Positions 48,038 to 60,245 of a stretch of DNA of 64,000 nucleotides are shown here, in pieces. The position numbers and the translations under genes are program-made. Origin of the DNA: Rhabditoides inermis (Eukaryota; Nematoda; Chromadorea; Rhabditida; Rhabditidae); the NCBI GenBank assembly GCA_963966185.1, contig CAWZYM010000283.1, forward strand, positions 1,145,001-1,209,000. The letters run 5' to 3'. Each line of letters starts with the position of its first letter. Position 1 is the stretch's first letter. The notes below the pieces were generated by a model that had not been told where the DNA came from, did no database searches, and saw only the letters and a list, made by a program, of their open reading frames with translations.

Positions 48038-49428
48038 AGGTTGTGATTCCGATTCGGATAGTCAAAGTTTTGAGAAAAAAAAAACAAAAAAATTGCATAT
48101 TGAATTATTCAGTCCGTTTTCTTTTTGGCAATAATATGCAAACGGGGGCGGGGCCTGATACCCACGCCCACTTTTGCATTGTGCAATCAGCCGATCAGCT
48201 GTTTGTTTGTTTTTGATGATTTAGTTGATTTTTTGTCGTTTTATTGGTTTTTTTGTATTAAATCCATGCATCAAGTGTATATGTAACTATATGTGGTTTT
48301 ATAAACAAATGTTCATCACACAAATAATTTTTTAGGAGTTATTCTGTTTCGAAATGTCTCGATTTTTTTCGATTTTTGTTTCGCGTCCTTAGTTTCGTTG
48401 CTTTTTCATGTATGTTATGTTTTCTGCAATATGTGTCTTGAGTATCAACGCATGGAAATGTATTGACGACGTGTGTTTAGGTGATGCGCGTTGCGTTGCT
48501 GCACGTCATGTTCAGCGCGGCGCGGGCGGAGAAGCACTGAACGGGGCGCTCCCTCTGCAATCGATTCGTGCCCGTACAAGTCAGGACACTTATTCGCTGA
48601 TAAAATAAAGCCATAATTGTAAGCTGAATCACCTTCATCGTATTACAAGTTTTCGTCAATAACTGTTCGAGAATAGTATGTCGTTTCTGAAACGTTTGCA
48701 ACGCTTCATAGTGATTAGCTTGTTTTGTAGCGTTTTATAAATACATTATCATGTTGTCTTGTAGGATGAAGTGGATGAGGCGAGCATGACATGCAGAACG
48801 GCCGTGGGAAGGAAGAGAGGAGACGGCGAGGCGAGGAAGCGCGCATGGAAATAAAGATGGACAAGGAGATGTGAGGTGATTGTTTTTTTTAAGTCTTACA
48901 TAATACAATTGAGTTATCGTTACCTGGTTAATGACTTCACAGTTTGTCGAATCACCTAACAAGTCATATTTGCCCGTTGTTGTCGTCGGTGGTGTTGATG
49001 CAGTGCGTTGCAGATCTCGACGGACCTCAGTTCGACGCGGACGCAGAATGAAGGAAGAAAGAAAACTGAGAGGGAAGAGAAGAAACAGAAGGCACACTAA
49101 AGTTTGATATGTGATAAACGATGATATGTGTACATGAATTGCGAACTATTCGGAAATCTTTGTTTCACTTTTACAGGATTGTTACACAGATGTCCATGTG
49201 AAAAGATGGTTGTAGTTAAAATAGGCTGTGGATGATACGATGGAAAGCATAAGTTTCAATTGCTAAATTTTCATTTCGTGGGGCAGTTCCATAGGGCAGC
49301 GCGAACTAGCCGTTCGTTTCCTTTTCTCGCACTTTTGTCTTGAGATGCACTGTTTTTCGCGCCAAAACATTGAATAGAGCGCGGCCCTTGTTCGCCCGGT
49401 TGACTCTTTCCCCGGAGTTCTTCTTTAA
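48038..49428. other. Intergenic region without a supported gene
   Basis: Mostly AT-rich, with short GC-rich islands at 48480-48560 and 48770-48860. A few short frames have splice-like edges, but none shows a domain. I see nothing reliable here. Confidence 0.4.
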
Positions 49429-50136
49429 GCACCTATACACAACTTTTTTTTACGCTGAATCCGAATATGACCATAATTTTTTTTTCAAAATAGCATTTTG
49501 AAGAGGATTTGGCCCCGCACCGAATAGACTTCGGAGAGCGAGTATCCACTTATCCAGCCTTGTATCACGCATATTTTCGCATATCAAGGAATCTGTCCGC
49601 AGAAAATACAAACAATGTCATAGAATAAACGAGAATAAGGTTATCTCGTGCAAAGATATGAAAATCATGGTCAATAACGGCAAGAAGGTATTGGATGCGT
49701 TTGACAAATCGTTTGAAGGGACCGAAAAAAACAGACAACAATTGGCTGGATGAGACCGGTAGCCTTGGGTGAGATGTTCTTCACAACAACTGACTTTCGA
49801 TCGATCGACAACCGGTCAGCGATCGACAACCGAGCGAGTGCTCGCTGTGATTCGAATTTACATAGTCATGTGAAATCGAGTTGGAGTGTCTAGTGGTGAG
49901 TATAAAAACTGCAAAAAAAACACTGGCAGCAGCGAGGATAGAATCATCGACCGTCATTTCCGATTTCCTTACTCACTAACCATTCCGCCGCGCTGCTGTT
50001 GTTTGACAGGTCGTTTTCAAGGGTAGTCTATTCGGTACGGGGCCAAATCTTCTTCAAAGTGCTATTTTGGAAAAGTTATGGTCATATTCGGATTGGAAAA
50101 GTTATGGTCATATTCGGAAAAGTTGTGTATAGGTGC
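49429..50136. mobile_element. TTAA-flanked 708 bp inverted-repeat element
   Basis: The terminal inverted repeats are GCACCTATACACAACTTTT and its inverse. Further inverted words (CCGAATATGACCATAA) lie inside them. TTAA is present on both sides (49425-49428 and 50137-50140), as expected for a piggyBac-type target duplication. Removing the element plus one TTAA joins GTTCTTCTTTAA to TTACATCAAAATCTGC, which restores similarity to the inverted sequence at 47960-48010. No transposase is visible. Confidence 0.75.
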
Positions 50137-50140
50137 TTAA

Positions 50141-50655
50141 TTACATCAAAATCTGCCACCACAAGTGCGTGGCCTGTGTGAATGCAGACTGTGTTTCAAG
50201 CGACCATGCATCAGCACCCTTTTCCCACTTGCAAAGAAGGTAGATGAACAGAGTGACATCGTCCGCAGCGAAGCCAGAGCTTCTCTGGACAAGCGCCTTT
50301 GCTGCCAAGCCAGACGCCCTGTTCCACGGGTTCTTGTCGACCTCGAACCGGAAGCGAGTCTATGAGCCAAGCCGGTCGGCGATGGCTCCCACACCACATT
50401 TCTCCGAGAGACGGTATATCTGCTCGGATGATGCATCTGAACCGTCCAGAACTCTCCCAGATAGAGAAACATGCGAAATTCCCAATATCTTTTCACAAAC
50501 ACCCTGTAAACGGTGAACAAGCTCAAACGGCAAAGCATTCCACACGTTCGCTTTCCATCGACAATTTTCCCGACGATAGATGATCCCAGTGACCCACATT
50601 TATTAATATTCTCCGAAAAGTACGAATTTTCTCGTATATTGTAAAAGAACATATC
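50141..50655 (-). other. Unrecognised coding-like segment
   Basis: 50141-50205 on the plus strand continues the sequence interrupted by the TTAA element. Beyond it, minus-strand frames contain protein-like stretches (for example FAADDVTLFIYLLCKWEKG, and LSEKCGVGAIADRLGS before a stop), but an in-frame stop and the lack of clear splice sites prevent a model. I do not recognise the family. Confidence 0.25.
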
Positions 50656-50732
50656 GTTTTTAATGAAGACTGGGCGAGTGGGACTGATTCTATTCTAATG
50701 TAAGCAGAACTCGGAAAGAAGAGCGAATGAGT

Positions 50733-50902
50733 CTAGTTGACGATAGTTGCCGGTGCGAGAGTGTACTCGCAGAGAGCGCGTCGGACCCAGTGACACGGCA
50801 CGTCGTTCATGTAGCAAATCCCACCGCACGAATAGCCATAGTAGTCGTTTGTCCACTGTAAGCATCTCTTCCTTCCAATCGCTCTCTCTCTATCTCTCTC
50901 CT

Positions 50903-50951
<49 letters not shown>

Positions 50952-51100
50952 GCCCACATGAGTGCATCTCTCGTCGTAGTCGCGGTTGGCATTGTTGGGC
51001 TCTCCTGGATTCCAGATATCTTCGGTCATCACTTTGTCTTCATCCCAGTTGCTCATCGTGCGCCACATAAAGTAGGGCTAAAGTTGAGTTGTGTTTGTGT

Positions 51101-51147
<47 letters not shown>

Positions 51148-52086
51148 CACCTTTAGAGCCAACGGGTTTAGCCTAAGGTGCATCAATGAGGGCGCGCTGT
51201 GTTTCATGTAAGCGCCGAGTGCAGGGAAGCTAAAACTCCTCCTTCTCCCTATCCCTCTCTCGTTGAGCTCACTGTTTATAGAAGTCGCGGCCCGCGTCTC
51301 CGAATGTGTTACCCTCCAGCGGCGGAATGTATTGCAACAGTCCTAAATGGGTAGAATGACCGCGTCTTGGTCCGCCGCAGAATTCCGAATCTTTTCCGAT
51401 ACCCACTTCTCGCTTGATCCATTTCCACTTTCTTGGCGAACCGCGCTAATCGACCGCCGACTAGTTTGTTCGATAGAACGTCTTTGATCTGCGCGCAGAA
51501 CTGAAACTTGCTGTTATAGATGGAAACGTATCTAGACAATACAGGATCACAGACAGTGAGTACACTGATGAGTACACTCTTTGCCCACCGTAAGTGCCAG
51601 GTCGATAGAGAACTGATCGTTTCCGTTGACAATGGACGCAGCAGAGTGCGGGTGTCGGTCCTGTGCGGAATACATGCGGAAGCAGCGCCTCTTCCCGTTC
51701 CAGTAGAACTCCATGAAGCCTTGCGCACAGTCAGAGTACACGGTATGGACTGGAAAGTCGGTTCGGCAATTTCGGCAGAAGATCGATACGGGTCAAAAGA
51801 TTCATCATTAGAACTTTGGCTGATGTTTCGGATCGACTGCGCTCTTCCTACTACACTCCCTATCCGTGAACAGATTACACCATCTACATAACATACCAGG
51901 AGAAAGTCTTTGATATACATATATAGTTATGATAGTGCATGTGCAAACATATCATATACAGTATTCCAATGTATCACTCACTAGCGTCTTTTTTCAGCAA
52001 TCTCGCGGCGCACAACACTGGCAACCACTCGCCGGGGAACGAATCGAACGTCCCGACACTCTGTAACATCTCTGTTTCTCTTATTG

Positions 52087-52135
<49 letters not shown>

Positions 52136-55100
52136 TCTCTCTCTCTCTCTCTATCACACACACCACCCACCCCTCCCTCCATTTTCACAACGACATTGAG
52201 TCCCATCAAAGGATTGTTGCTGCGACGTTTCACGTCTTGAAGTTGATTAATCTGCAATTGTGAAAAATAAGTCGAGAATCAACCTTTCTTCTATCACCGA
52301 TCCGTCGAGCTCCGTATTAATTTGAATGTCATTAGAATAGTCGTAAAACGCGGGCAGGCGAAGAGCAAACTGAAAAAAAGTGAAACCTAACTCAGGATTA
52401 TGCGTGTTAGAACTGTATTCGGTGAGCAATATAGATAGGTTTATTACCGATAACATAGGGCTTTGCTATAGGAAGCAATACCCTCCAAGAACCCATCCGC
52501 GGACAAAACGCTAAACTTTTGCATATTTCGCCTCAAGTCTGTATTTTGTGTTATGTCTGCTCTGCCTGTGGGTAAACCATTAAAATTATGACATCATGTG
52601 AACGTTGTAGGTCAGCTTAGGTAAATGATCTCGCACGAACCGATCACAAATTTGCTGATAAAACATTGTCAAGAAACCAAGCAACGAAATGACTGTAGGG
52701 AAACACCCCGCACCAATACAACGAAAAGCGATACCGTGTTGGGAGGGTTGGTGGCTTTGCCGGTGTAGCGTTGCCATAGACGAGTGAACATCTCATATAC
52801 CTGAACCGATGAGAGTGTACGGGAAATCAGACGTGCTCACCACCTCTTTGTATAGCTGGTGAATGCGGGTGGTGTCGAATTGCGCGCCTCGAACTATGGC
52901 CTGTCCCTGCATGTTCGAGCGCACCTCGCACGCAGAGTGGAGGTGGCGATGCTAAAACAGATACGCTACTACGTGTTGTCTAATTGGTTAACTGGTAGAT
53001 ATCGACGTCGATACAATTATTGAATAAAGCGAAATCTGTTTAAAAAAATCGCGTATTCGAGTAACTGAACAAACTGAACGCTTCCGGATGAGACTGCTCG
53101 CACAAGCGAGAGAGCACGCAAAAAGAACAGAAGCAGACAGTGTGTGTGTAGCGCGGGAATTCAAAATTCTGCGCTTACAAGGGAAGTTGCTCAGGTCCTC
53201 CGCTATGATTTTTAATCTGAAGGCATATTTCGAAAGCTATTGGTCTACTGATCAATGTTGTCTATGATCTTTTTTTTGCTGCGGAGCACGTCTTGACATA
53301 ACAGAAAAAAAACGCACGTTTTCTCTTTGTTAAAGGGAGTGTACACTCTAAATTTCGAAGTAGAGTTAGCACCGGGATGTGAAAATATGTTGAAAATGAT
53401 GTACTTTTGTCAATGCAACTATGTGTCGGAGAAACCTATAAGTCGATGAAAAATTCTGTTGAACATTGAAAATTGGCACCAATTGGCACCAATTTCTGCA
53501 TTTTGATACATTTTGCGCTCAATTTTCACCAACTTGCAGACATTTTCAGCAATAAGTTGTATTGACAAAACTGAGTCGTTTTCAACATATTTTCACATCC
53601 CGGTGCTAACTCAACTTCGGAATTCAGAGTGTACACTCCCTTTAAGAAAGTCATTTTAAAGTGCGACTAGCGCTCCGAACCGTCAGAAATAGACAACTTC
53701 ACTTAAAAACACAACACTCTTTCGCAATGATCTTCACTCCACGGATCATCATCCCATACCGATCGCGCATTGTGGACGGCGTGCGGGTTGTGGCTGGCCC
53801 AGACGCAGTACTGCTCGGTGCTGCTCTTCGAGTAGAACGTCGCCGGCACGCCCATCGTCGGCCAGAAAACCGTGCAGATCTCCGACAGGTGAGAGGCTGT
53901 GCGTTTCGTATTAGAGACCGTTGGTCGAAAACGAAGCAGAAAGCAACAGACACACACACAGACATCGTGAACCACTCACCTGAGGGCTTGGGTCGGCGAG
54001 TGCACACTGCGTAGGCCTTCTCGGAGGCAGACATACTCATCAACGAGCCCTTTTTGATGCGCGGCGCGTCCCACCGAGGACTCTCCTGCAATGTCAACAA
54101 GATACAGCGTTTCTTAGATGTAAATGCAATCGAAAGTCAGTATTTAAATTGGTGAAGAGTGATAGAAGGACTGATTAGCTCACAATGGCGCGGACGCTGA
54201 TAGCTGTCTTGTCGCTGGTGTCGTTTCTGTACATGCGATGCGCGCCGTATAGATTCTCCACTGCCTCAGTCACATCGCCGTCCCACCATAACAGAGGGTA
54301 CTTCCCGTCTACGCGACCTGAATAACTTAAAGTTGTCTACAAACCGCTAGGAAGCTCCGCCCACGCTGACACCTTTCGTGCGCCATCCACACCGCTCGCG
54401 CGCTATTCAATTTGCTGACCCCTATTGCCGCCGGCATTCGCCAGCCGCATCGGAAATGAGAGCGGTCTCTGTGAGCGCACTTACATTAAGACTGACAACG
54501 TGGCGCAGTGGATTCGTACCAATTACCAGAGATTCGTACCGATCACGCGCACCGAGTTCGATCTTTTTTTGCAATTTTAAGTTAAACACAAAGATTGTGT
54601 AGTTGAATGATTCAAAACCCAAATTCCTGTTCCAAAAAAGCTTCATTCATTCTTATAGAATCGGAGAGGACTTTAAGATTCGCAAATAAACGATCATGGC
54701 ACGTCCAAAAGGAAATCACAATCACATTTCGCCGATTCTTCAGTTCAAAAATTCAGGCTTTTGGGCATCGAACAAGTCTCCAAGATCACATGTCGCGCGC
54801 AAGTACGTTGAATGAATACTCTGTTGAACCAATTTTATAGGATCCAAATGAAATCTAATGGCCAGAAGATCGACAATTGATCGCTTCAGTACGTTTCCAA
54901 TTCTTGCGCTGGAGTCCATCGTGACTAACACTGATCCCGTGCAGAATAGCCGAATATGGAAGTCAGCGACGGTGGCTTGAGGCTTGAGGATTGTTTGAAT
55001 ATAGTTTTAATAGTTTCTTACCGTGTTGAGTACTTAACTTGTGCATCATAGAATACATAACAGTGCTTACGGTAGGATAGTTGAGTGGGATTTCACGTTA

Positions 55101-58100
55101 CTGGTTTTCGCAGATTCAACAATATCAGATGGAAGTGAGTTCAAACTCCAAAAAAACTCTCTGAAAGAAGAGAGTTTTTTGGAGTTTGAACTCACTTTTT
55201 TGCTGCTCCGCAGAAACGAGTCATATGATGGCAAAAGACGATATTTGTGAGATGTACGCGACCCGTTGAGTCAGCCGTGGGTCGATCTGCTCTCAGTTCG
55301 ACCTCATCCAGCACATCGATCATCCGACCCATCGCCACGGCCGCACCCTCGATCTCGTCTACAGCTCTCGCTGTGTAGACTCGTGATCCGTTACTGCTCC
55401 TCTTGGTAAATCGGACCATTTAGGAATCGCACTACGCACATCTATCCCTCGCATCACGTTGCCAACCACATGGAGGCGTGATTACGAGGCCGCCGACTAT
55501 AATCGCATCAACTACCACATTGCTGCCAACCCGTGGTCGTCTTTCTTCCTCACCTCGCCCACTGCCGACACTATGTACTATGTACACCATGTTCACCGAG
55601 CTACTCCACCAAGCAATTGACCAGTACGTGCCGATGAAACGATGCTCCCCGAATGAAATCCGTGTACCTCCCTACCTCGTCAATATCACTGAACACCGCG
55701 AGCGTGTTTTTCAAGAATGGCTTGCTCTCCCCACTCCGACCAAGTACGAGGAGTGCGATCAGAAAACCAAGAAGTTGCTCGCAAAGTATAAGAAATCGGT
55801 GGAGCGTGCCATCGCCAGGAGTAGTGACAAGAATCGCTTCTACAACTCGCTTCTACAACAAAAACTGTCTCAGTTCTTCATCACCAGTCTCCATTCTACG
55901 CGACTCCGCCGGCCGCTTCGTCGTCAACGATTCTGCCAAAGCATCTCTCCTCGCCTCCGCCTTTCAGTCGGTTTTCACTGTAGACGACGGTTCATCTCCA
56001 CCTTTTCCGCGTCAGTCAATGTCTACGTCGATGCCGTACTTTGCCCCGCACTAAATTTGCCGTCTCATTGAGAACTGGTCTCTCTCACACGCGCTCACTC
56101 CGGGTCGATTGCCCATGTTGTTCCTCAAGCGAGTTGCCGTTGCCATCGCGGAACCACTCGCCATGGTCTTCAATACCAGCATCTGTACTGGCATTGTTCC
56201 TTGTTTTTGGAAGTCCTCCTTTGTCACACCGATTCCTAAGGAGAAAGGAGCTACCGACCCTCTCAAGTTCCGCCCGATCTCCAGCACCTCTTTCGCTTGT
56301 CGGGTGTTCGAGCGCATTCTCAAGGAGTACATGGTCCGCCACATCTCTGCCCGCGACATTGTTCCCTCCGAACAGTTTGGCTTCGTTTCTCGAAAGTCCG
56401 CCGAGCTTCAGCTACTCGAATGTTTTGGACTGCCGCCGTCGACAGAAAGGAGGTCGTCGATGTCATCTACTTCGACTTCAGCAGAGCAATCGACAGGGTA
56501 TCTCACCCTAAGATTTTGCTGAAGCTATCGTCTCTAGGGTTCAACCAAGCTATTGTCGAGTGGATTCGCAACTACATCACTGGTCGCACTTTCCAAGTCC
56601 GAATTGGCACATCTTTCTCCGACCCCTGTGACACCACCTCTGGTGTTCCACAGGGAACAGTTCTTGGTCCCGTGCTGTTCAACATCTACACGGCAGATCT
56701 CGTTCCTCTCATAAGGCCACACGCGACATGTCGAGTCTACGCAGACGATCTCAAGGTTTCCTATTCATTTCACCCTGGCGACGACTGCAGCCCACTATAG
56801 GCGGGAAAATGGTCCTCCATTTGGCAGCTACCACTTGCTCCTCACAAGATCTCTGCTTTACACATTGGCCGAAAGAATCCCTCTCACGTCTACACGGTCT
56901 CAGGCAGCAACATCACATCGGTTGACGAGGTGGTCAATCTAGGTTTCACCATCACATCTAACCTCCACTTCGGCAAACACTGCAACAAGGTCTTCGAGCT
57001 TTCAATCGGGCTTTCACCATCTATCGTTTTATCGTTTCGGCCAATCAGCAATTTCTCCTTGCCATCTATACCACATACATCTGTTCTTTCTGGAGTACGG
57101 TACGACAAGGCTTCAATCGCGCTGCTGGAAATGGTTCAAAACTATGTCACTCGTCTCATTTTGGATCGGTCTTCTCTCACAGATCTTCGTTCCTCGCAGC
57201 GCAACTCTATCATGGGTCTCCAATCTCTTCAACACCGGCGGCATATCAACGACATCGTGATGTTCTACAAGATTCTTGCGGGCTTCGTTGACGTAGATAA
57301 GGAGGGTCTCTTCGAACTGCGACCGTCGAGGCCTGCGTGGGAACGATCTACAAGTGGTCCGTCCTCGGTTTCGGCTCCTCACTCGGCAGCACGTCTTCAA
57401 CGTGCGCGTTACCAAATTCTCTCACTTGCTTCCTAGTAGGTGTCTCAAGACATTGCCCCGTCTGCTGCATTATCCCCATCCGCTTTCAAACGGCGGCTCC
57501 ACCTTTTGAGAAATGTTTCGCTGTATTTCTTTTTTTCTTCTCGCTTAGATTGTATTGGTTCTTGTCTGTTCATTATTCTTTTTTTCACGTGTTATTAATC
57601 AACCGTATGAATTATTTTTAGTGATTGGATCACTGTTGGCATGTGATGCGAAAATCGCTCTTCATGTTTACTTTTAGTATCATTTCGCGTTATTTGAAAG
57701 AGAAGGTTTCTGGAACTTCTGCTTATTTGAATTTTCGATTAGATATCGATCGATTACTACACCTTAGTCAATATTGGTTCAACGATAAAGTTGCGGGCAG
57801 ACTCAATTCCTAGAGTCAGAAACAGGCTCAGATTTGTATCTGAGGGTCAGAGGTTCAGGTTTTGGGTCAGAATTGCCTCGGATTGTTTCTCCAGCCTCCG
57901 AAATAGAGTCAGATTGTTGCTTCCCGCCGAAAGGGGCCAAATTGCGATTTGTCTTGCTACGAAATTGGGAACATGATAACAGGCATTTTGCCAGTCAGTC
58001 AGGGTACCAGGGTCAGAAAAAACGCGCCAAGGATGGGCGGCCCGGAAAGCAGCCATAGACCCAGATTCGCTGTGAGACCAATCCCGAGTTTGCCACTTTT

Positions 58101-58564
58101 TCGGCGAGAAGCAACAATCTGACCTTCTACTTATCTGCGGCTGGGGAGAGATTCTGGAGCAAAATGTGAGACAAAATCTGACCCACTTTCCTACAGCTGA
58201 CGGTTAGTACGTTTCCGTAACTCACGTATGACGCTTCTCATTTCGGAGAACGACTCTTTGATCAGCTGTCCAAGGTTGGCAGATGAGGAACAGGCTCGAA
58301 TAGCCTCGTCGTACGAGCGCGGCATCTGAAAACATGATGTGGAGTGAGAGAACCAATAAGTAGAGAGATACTTATTCGTGAGCGTTAGTGGTAACATAAC
58401 TGACATCATCGAGCATCTTGATGCAAAAGTGCTTGTGGGGGTGAAACCCATCGGGACAGTTGTTCTTCTCGACTGGAAACATTCGATAATCGATCAATAA
58501 CTCGGGAAAGAGGCTCACAGAAGCGACAGCGGATTGAGCCAGCCGGCGCTGCGTTGTCGATGAA
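50733..58564 (-). CDS. Protein with two C-type lectin domains (16 exons rebuilt; 5' end open)
   Basis: Minus-strand exons: 58564-58519, 58472-58405, 58325-58226, 54317-54184, 54085-53980, 53896-53760, 52951-52841, 52800-52735, 52369-52298, 52251-about 52189, 52060-51982, 51749-51589, 51500-51403, 51229-51151, 51077-50958 and 50855-50733. Every junction keeps phase, giving about 515 residues. The first lectin domain begins CPDGFHPHKHFC, passes SYDEAIRAC and LLWWDG, and ends at KAYAVCTR. A middle region with several cysteines is not recognised. The second begins SDCAQGFMEFYWNGKRRCF, includes WNPGEPNN, and ends CHWVRRALCEY. EPN in the second domain is the classical mannose-type calcium-site motif. 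Introns are mostly short, but intron 3 is 3.9 kb and holds a LINE. The donor of the tenth exon is uncertain, and no start or signal peptide was found. Confidence 0.75.
53334..53641. mobile_element. TTAA-flanked 308 bp foldback MITE in a lectin-gene intron
   Basis: The ends are AGGGAGTGTACACTC and the inverse GAGTGTACACTCCCT, with TTAA on each side. Longer arms match over about 75 bp (TAGCACCGGGATGTGAAAAT and its inverse). It is non-coding. Confidence 0.75.
54490..54577 (+). repeat. tRNA-like SINE segment ending in a T run
   Basis: GTGGCGCAGTGGATTCGTAC resembles an A box and CCGAGTTCGATC a B box, followed by TTTTTTT, a Pol III terminator. It lies in the long lectin-gene intron. The A-box portion is repeated imperfectly, so it is not a clean tRNA. 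Confidence 0.4.
55136..55195. repeat. Perfect-arm hairpin
   Basis: The arms GAGTTCAAACTCCAAAAAA and TTTTTTGGAGTTTGAACTC are separated by CTCTCTGAAAGAAGAGAG, which is itself self-complementary. It lies just upstream of the LINE remnant. It could be a very short foldback; no function is evident. Confidence 0.6.
55240..57560 (+). pseudogene. Degraded LINE (endonuclease C-terminus plus reverse transcriptase) inside the lectin-gene intron
   Basis: Frames in order: an AP-endonuclease tail (HRHGRTLDLVYSS, then KSDHLGI) around 55340-55440; a spacer domain 55590-55870; RT blocks including LKFRPISSTSFACRVFERI (about 56265), EQFGFVSRKSAELQLLE, YFDFSRAIDRVSH, SGVPQGTVLGPVLFNIY and the catalytic YADD at 56738-56749; then a post-RT region to about 57430. 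Several frameshifts and stops separate these pieces, so it is inactive. It is antisense to the host gene and is a different, more GC-rich family from the fragment at 44 kb. Confidence 0.85.
57561..58225. other. Remainder of the long lectin-gene intron
   Basis: After the LINE tail there are GTCAGAxTTG-type words repeated loosely between 57810 and 58120. No coding or mobile feature is recognisable. Confidence 0.4.
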
Positions 58565-58591
58565 CTGTAAACATGGCAATACGTTAACACT

Positions 58592-59035
58592 ACCGTAACC
58601 GTTCCTCGTACCATCTACAGTACACATATATAAAATACCGTACCTCCTACCGCCTGCAGTACACATATACAGAATACAGTACCCGTACCGCCTACAGTAC
58701 ACCTATATAAGATACCGTACCCGTACCGCCTATAGTACACCTTTATAAAATACCGTACCCCGTACCGCCTACAGTACACATATATAAAATACCGTACCCC
58801 GTACTACCTACAGTACACTTTTATGAAATACCGTACCTTGTACCGCTTACAGTACACATATATAAAATACCGTACCCCGTACCAACTACAGTACACATTT
58901 ATAAAATACCGTACCTTGTACCGCCTACAGTACACCTATAAAAGATACCGTACCCCGTACCAACTACAGTACACCTTTATAAAATACCGTACCTTGTACC
59001 GCCTACAGTACACCTATAAAAGATACCGTACCTGT
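58592..59035. repeat. Minisatellite of about 39 bp units
   Basis: About eleven copies of a unit containing CCTACAGTACACCTATA, AAATACCGTACC and CCGTACC, diverging mainly at CGTACC/TGTACC and in the length of the TATA segment. It begins just upstream of the first recognised lectin exon on the minus strand, so it lies in an intron or the 5' flank. Confidence 0.85.
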
Positions 59036-60245
59036 GCGGCACCAAGATTGGAACCATGTGCTATCCGGCGGTTCAGTGGATTTATAACACAACACTTGAT
59101 GATCCTATTTCCTACCAGTCCACCCTGGTTGGCACTATAGCGAGAGACGCCCATGAATGCCACAACAGCCTAATCCCCCACTCTCTCACCCCCTTACCCC
59201 CAATAACCACTACTTAGATGGAACCACATCCCCAAAATGTCCACACTACTCAAATACGCGAAACACGAACATGAGCACTATCATATTTATTGGTGGGTGG
59301 AAGGCGAGAGAGAAGAGCGAGAGGTCACTCTGCTCCGTGGAGGAACGGGGAACGACTCTTCTGTCCAGTTAGTGGCGGGGGCGGGGCCGCGCGCCATCGC
59401 GGTTCCAATGACCGCGACACTCCCGCGGCGGCAGATGAAGTCGGCGGCCGGCGAGCTGGACAGGAACCGGAAGGCGCGGAGAACATCGGAGCGGACCGGC
59501 GACGGCGAATCCTCGGACGGCAGCTGCTGGGCGACTCCTGGGTGGTCGTTGTCGATCTGCTTCTCCGGGATTCCTCGATGAGTGATGTCGTCTCCTCGTC
59601 TCGTTGTCTCCGCGCAACCTTCTTCACACCATCGTCTGTTCTCTCGCTTTTTGAGCCCCACGCAGATGTGATATGACAATCGGAGGAGTCGGGTGGCACA
59701 AGGACATGATGAGATCAACATGCCATCTTCCTTGCATCGACACATGTCGATTCACGAACCTTTGTGGCTCATTCTGTGTTTTACACTCACTTTCTGCAAA
59801 AAGAACTTCAAATGACCAAATGCCCCATTTTCGTCCAATCCGTTATCTGCGTGGTTTCTCACCAAAAATGACTACGAATAAATCATTACATAATATCAAC
59901 ATAGTGCCTCTCTATCACCGCACCGCTATCGCGCTATCACTGTGTGCGACGCGATATGATCTCGTGCTGACTGTGAGAGGCTCTCTACGATCAGCGGGAC
60001 GAGAAGCGTTGTATCTCGTATCTTCCCATTGATCAGATGGGATCCTCCGCCGCCGGCCTATCTGCTGTCACTGTGATATTTGTTGTTGCTTTTGCGGCGT
60101 TGGCTCTTTGAGATAGAGTGACAACAAATAAGAATACTGTCCTGGAAACCTTGCAGATACGACGTATCTTGCATTGTGAGAAAAAAAAGGGGTTGTACGA
60201 AATACATAGAGGGTTCCTTATATACCATAACATCGTTGTCGTATT
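59036..60245. other. Region downstream of the retroelement frame; possible LTR
   Basis: 59290-59690 is GC-rich and therefore open in several frames on both strands, none with a recognisable domain. 60000-60245 lies just after the envelope stop and should contain the polypurine tract and 3' LTR of a BEL/Pao element. I could not define LTR ends because the other LTR is outside the window. Confidence 0.35.

Noticed and set aside
48408..48608. Plus-strand 66-codon frame with hydrophobic start
   Set aside because: It depends on an unsupported start in AT-rich DNA followed by a GC-rich island open on both strands; no family match was recognised.
59287..59745. Several overlapping frames of 75-152 codons on both strands
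   Set aside because: GC-rich composition leaves all frames open; no domain, codon bias or splice evidence favours any of them.
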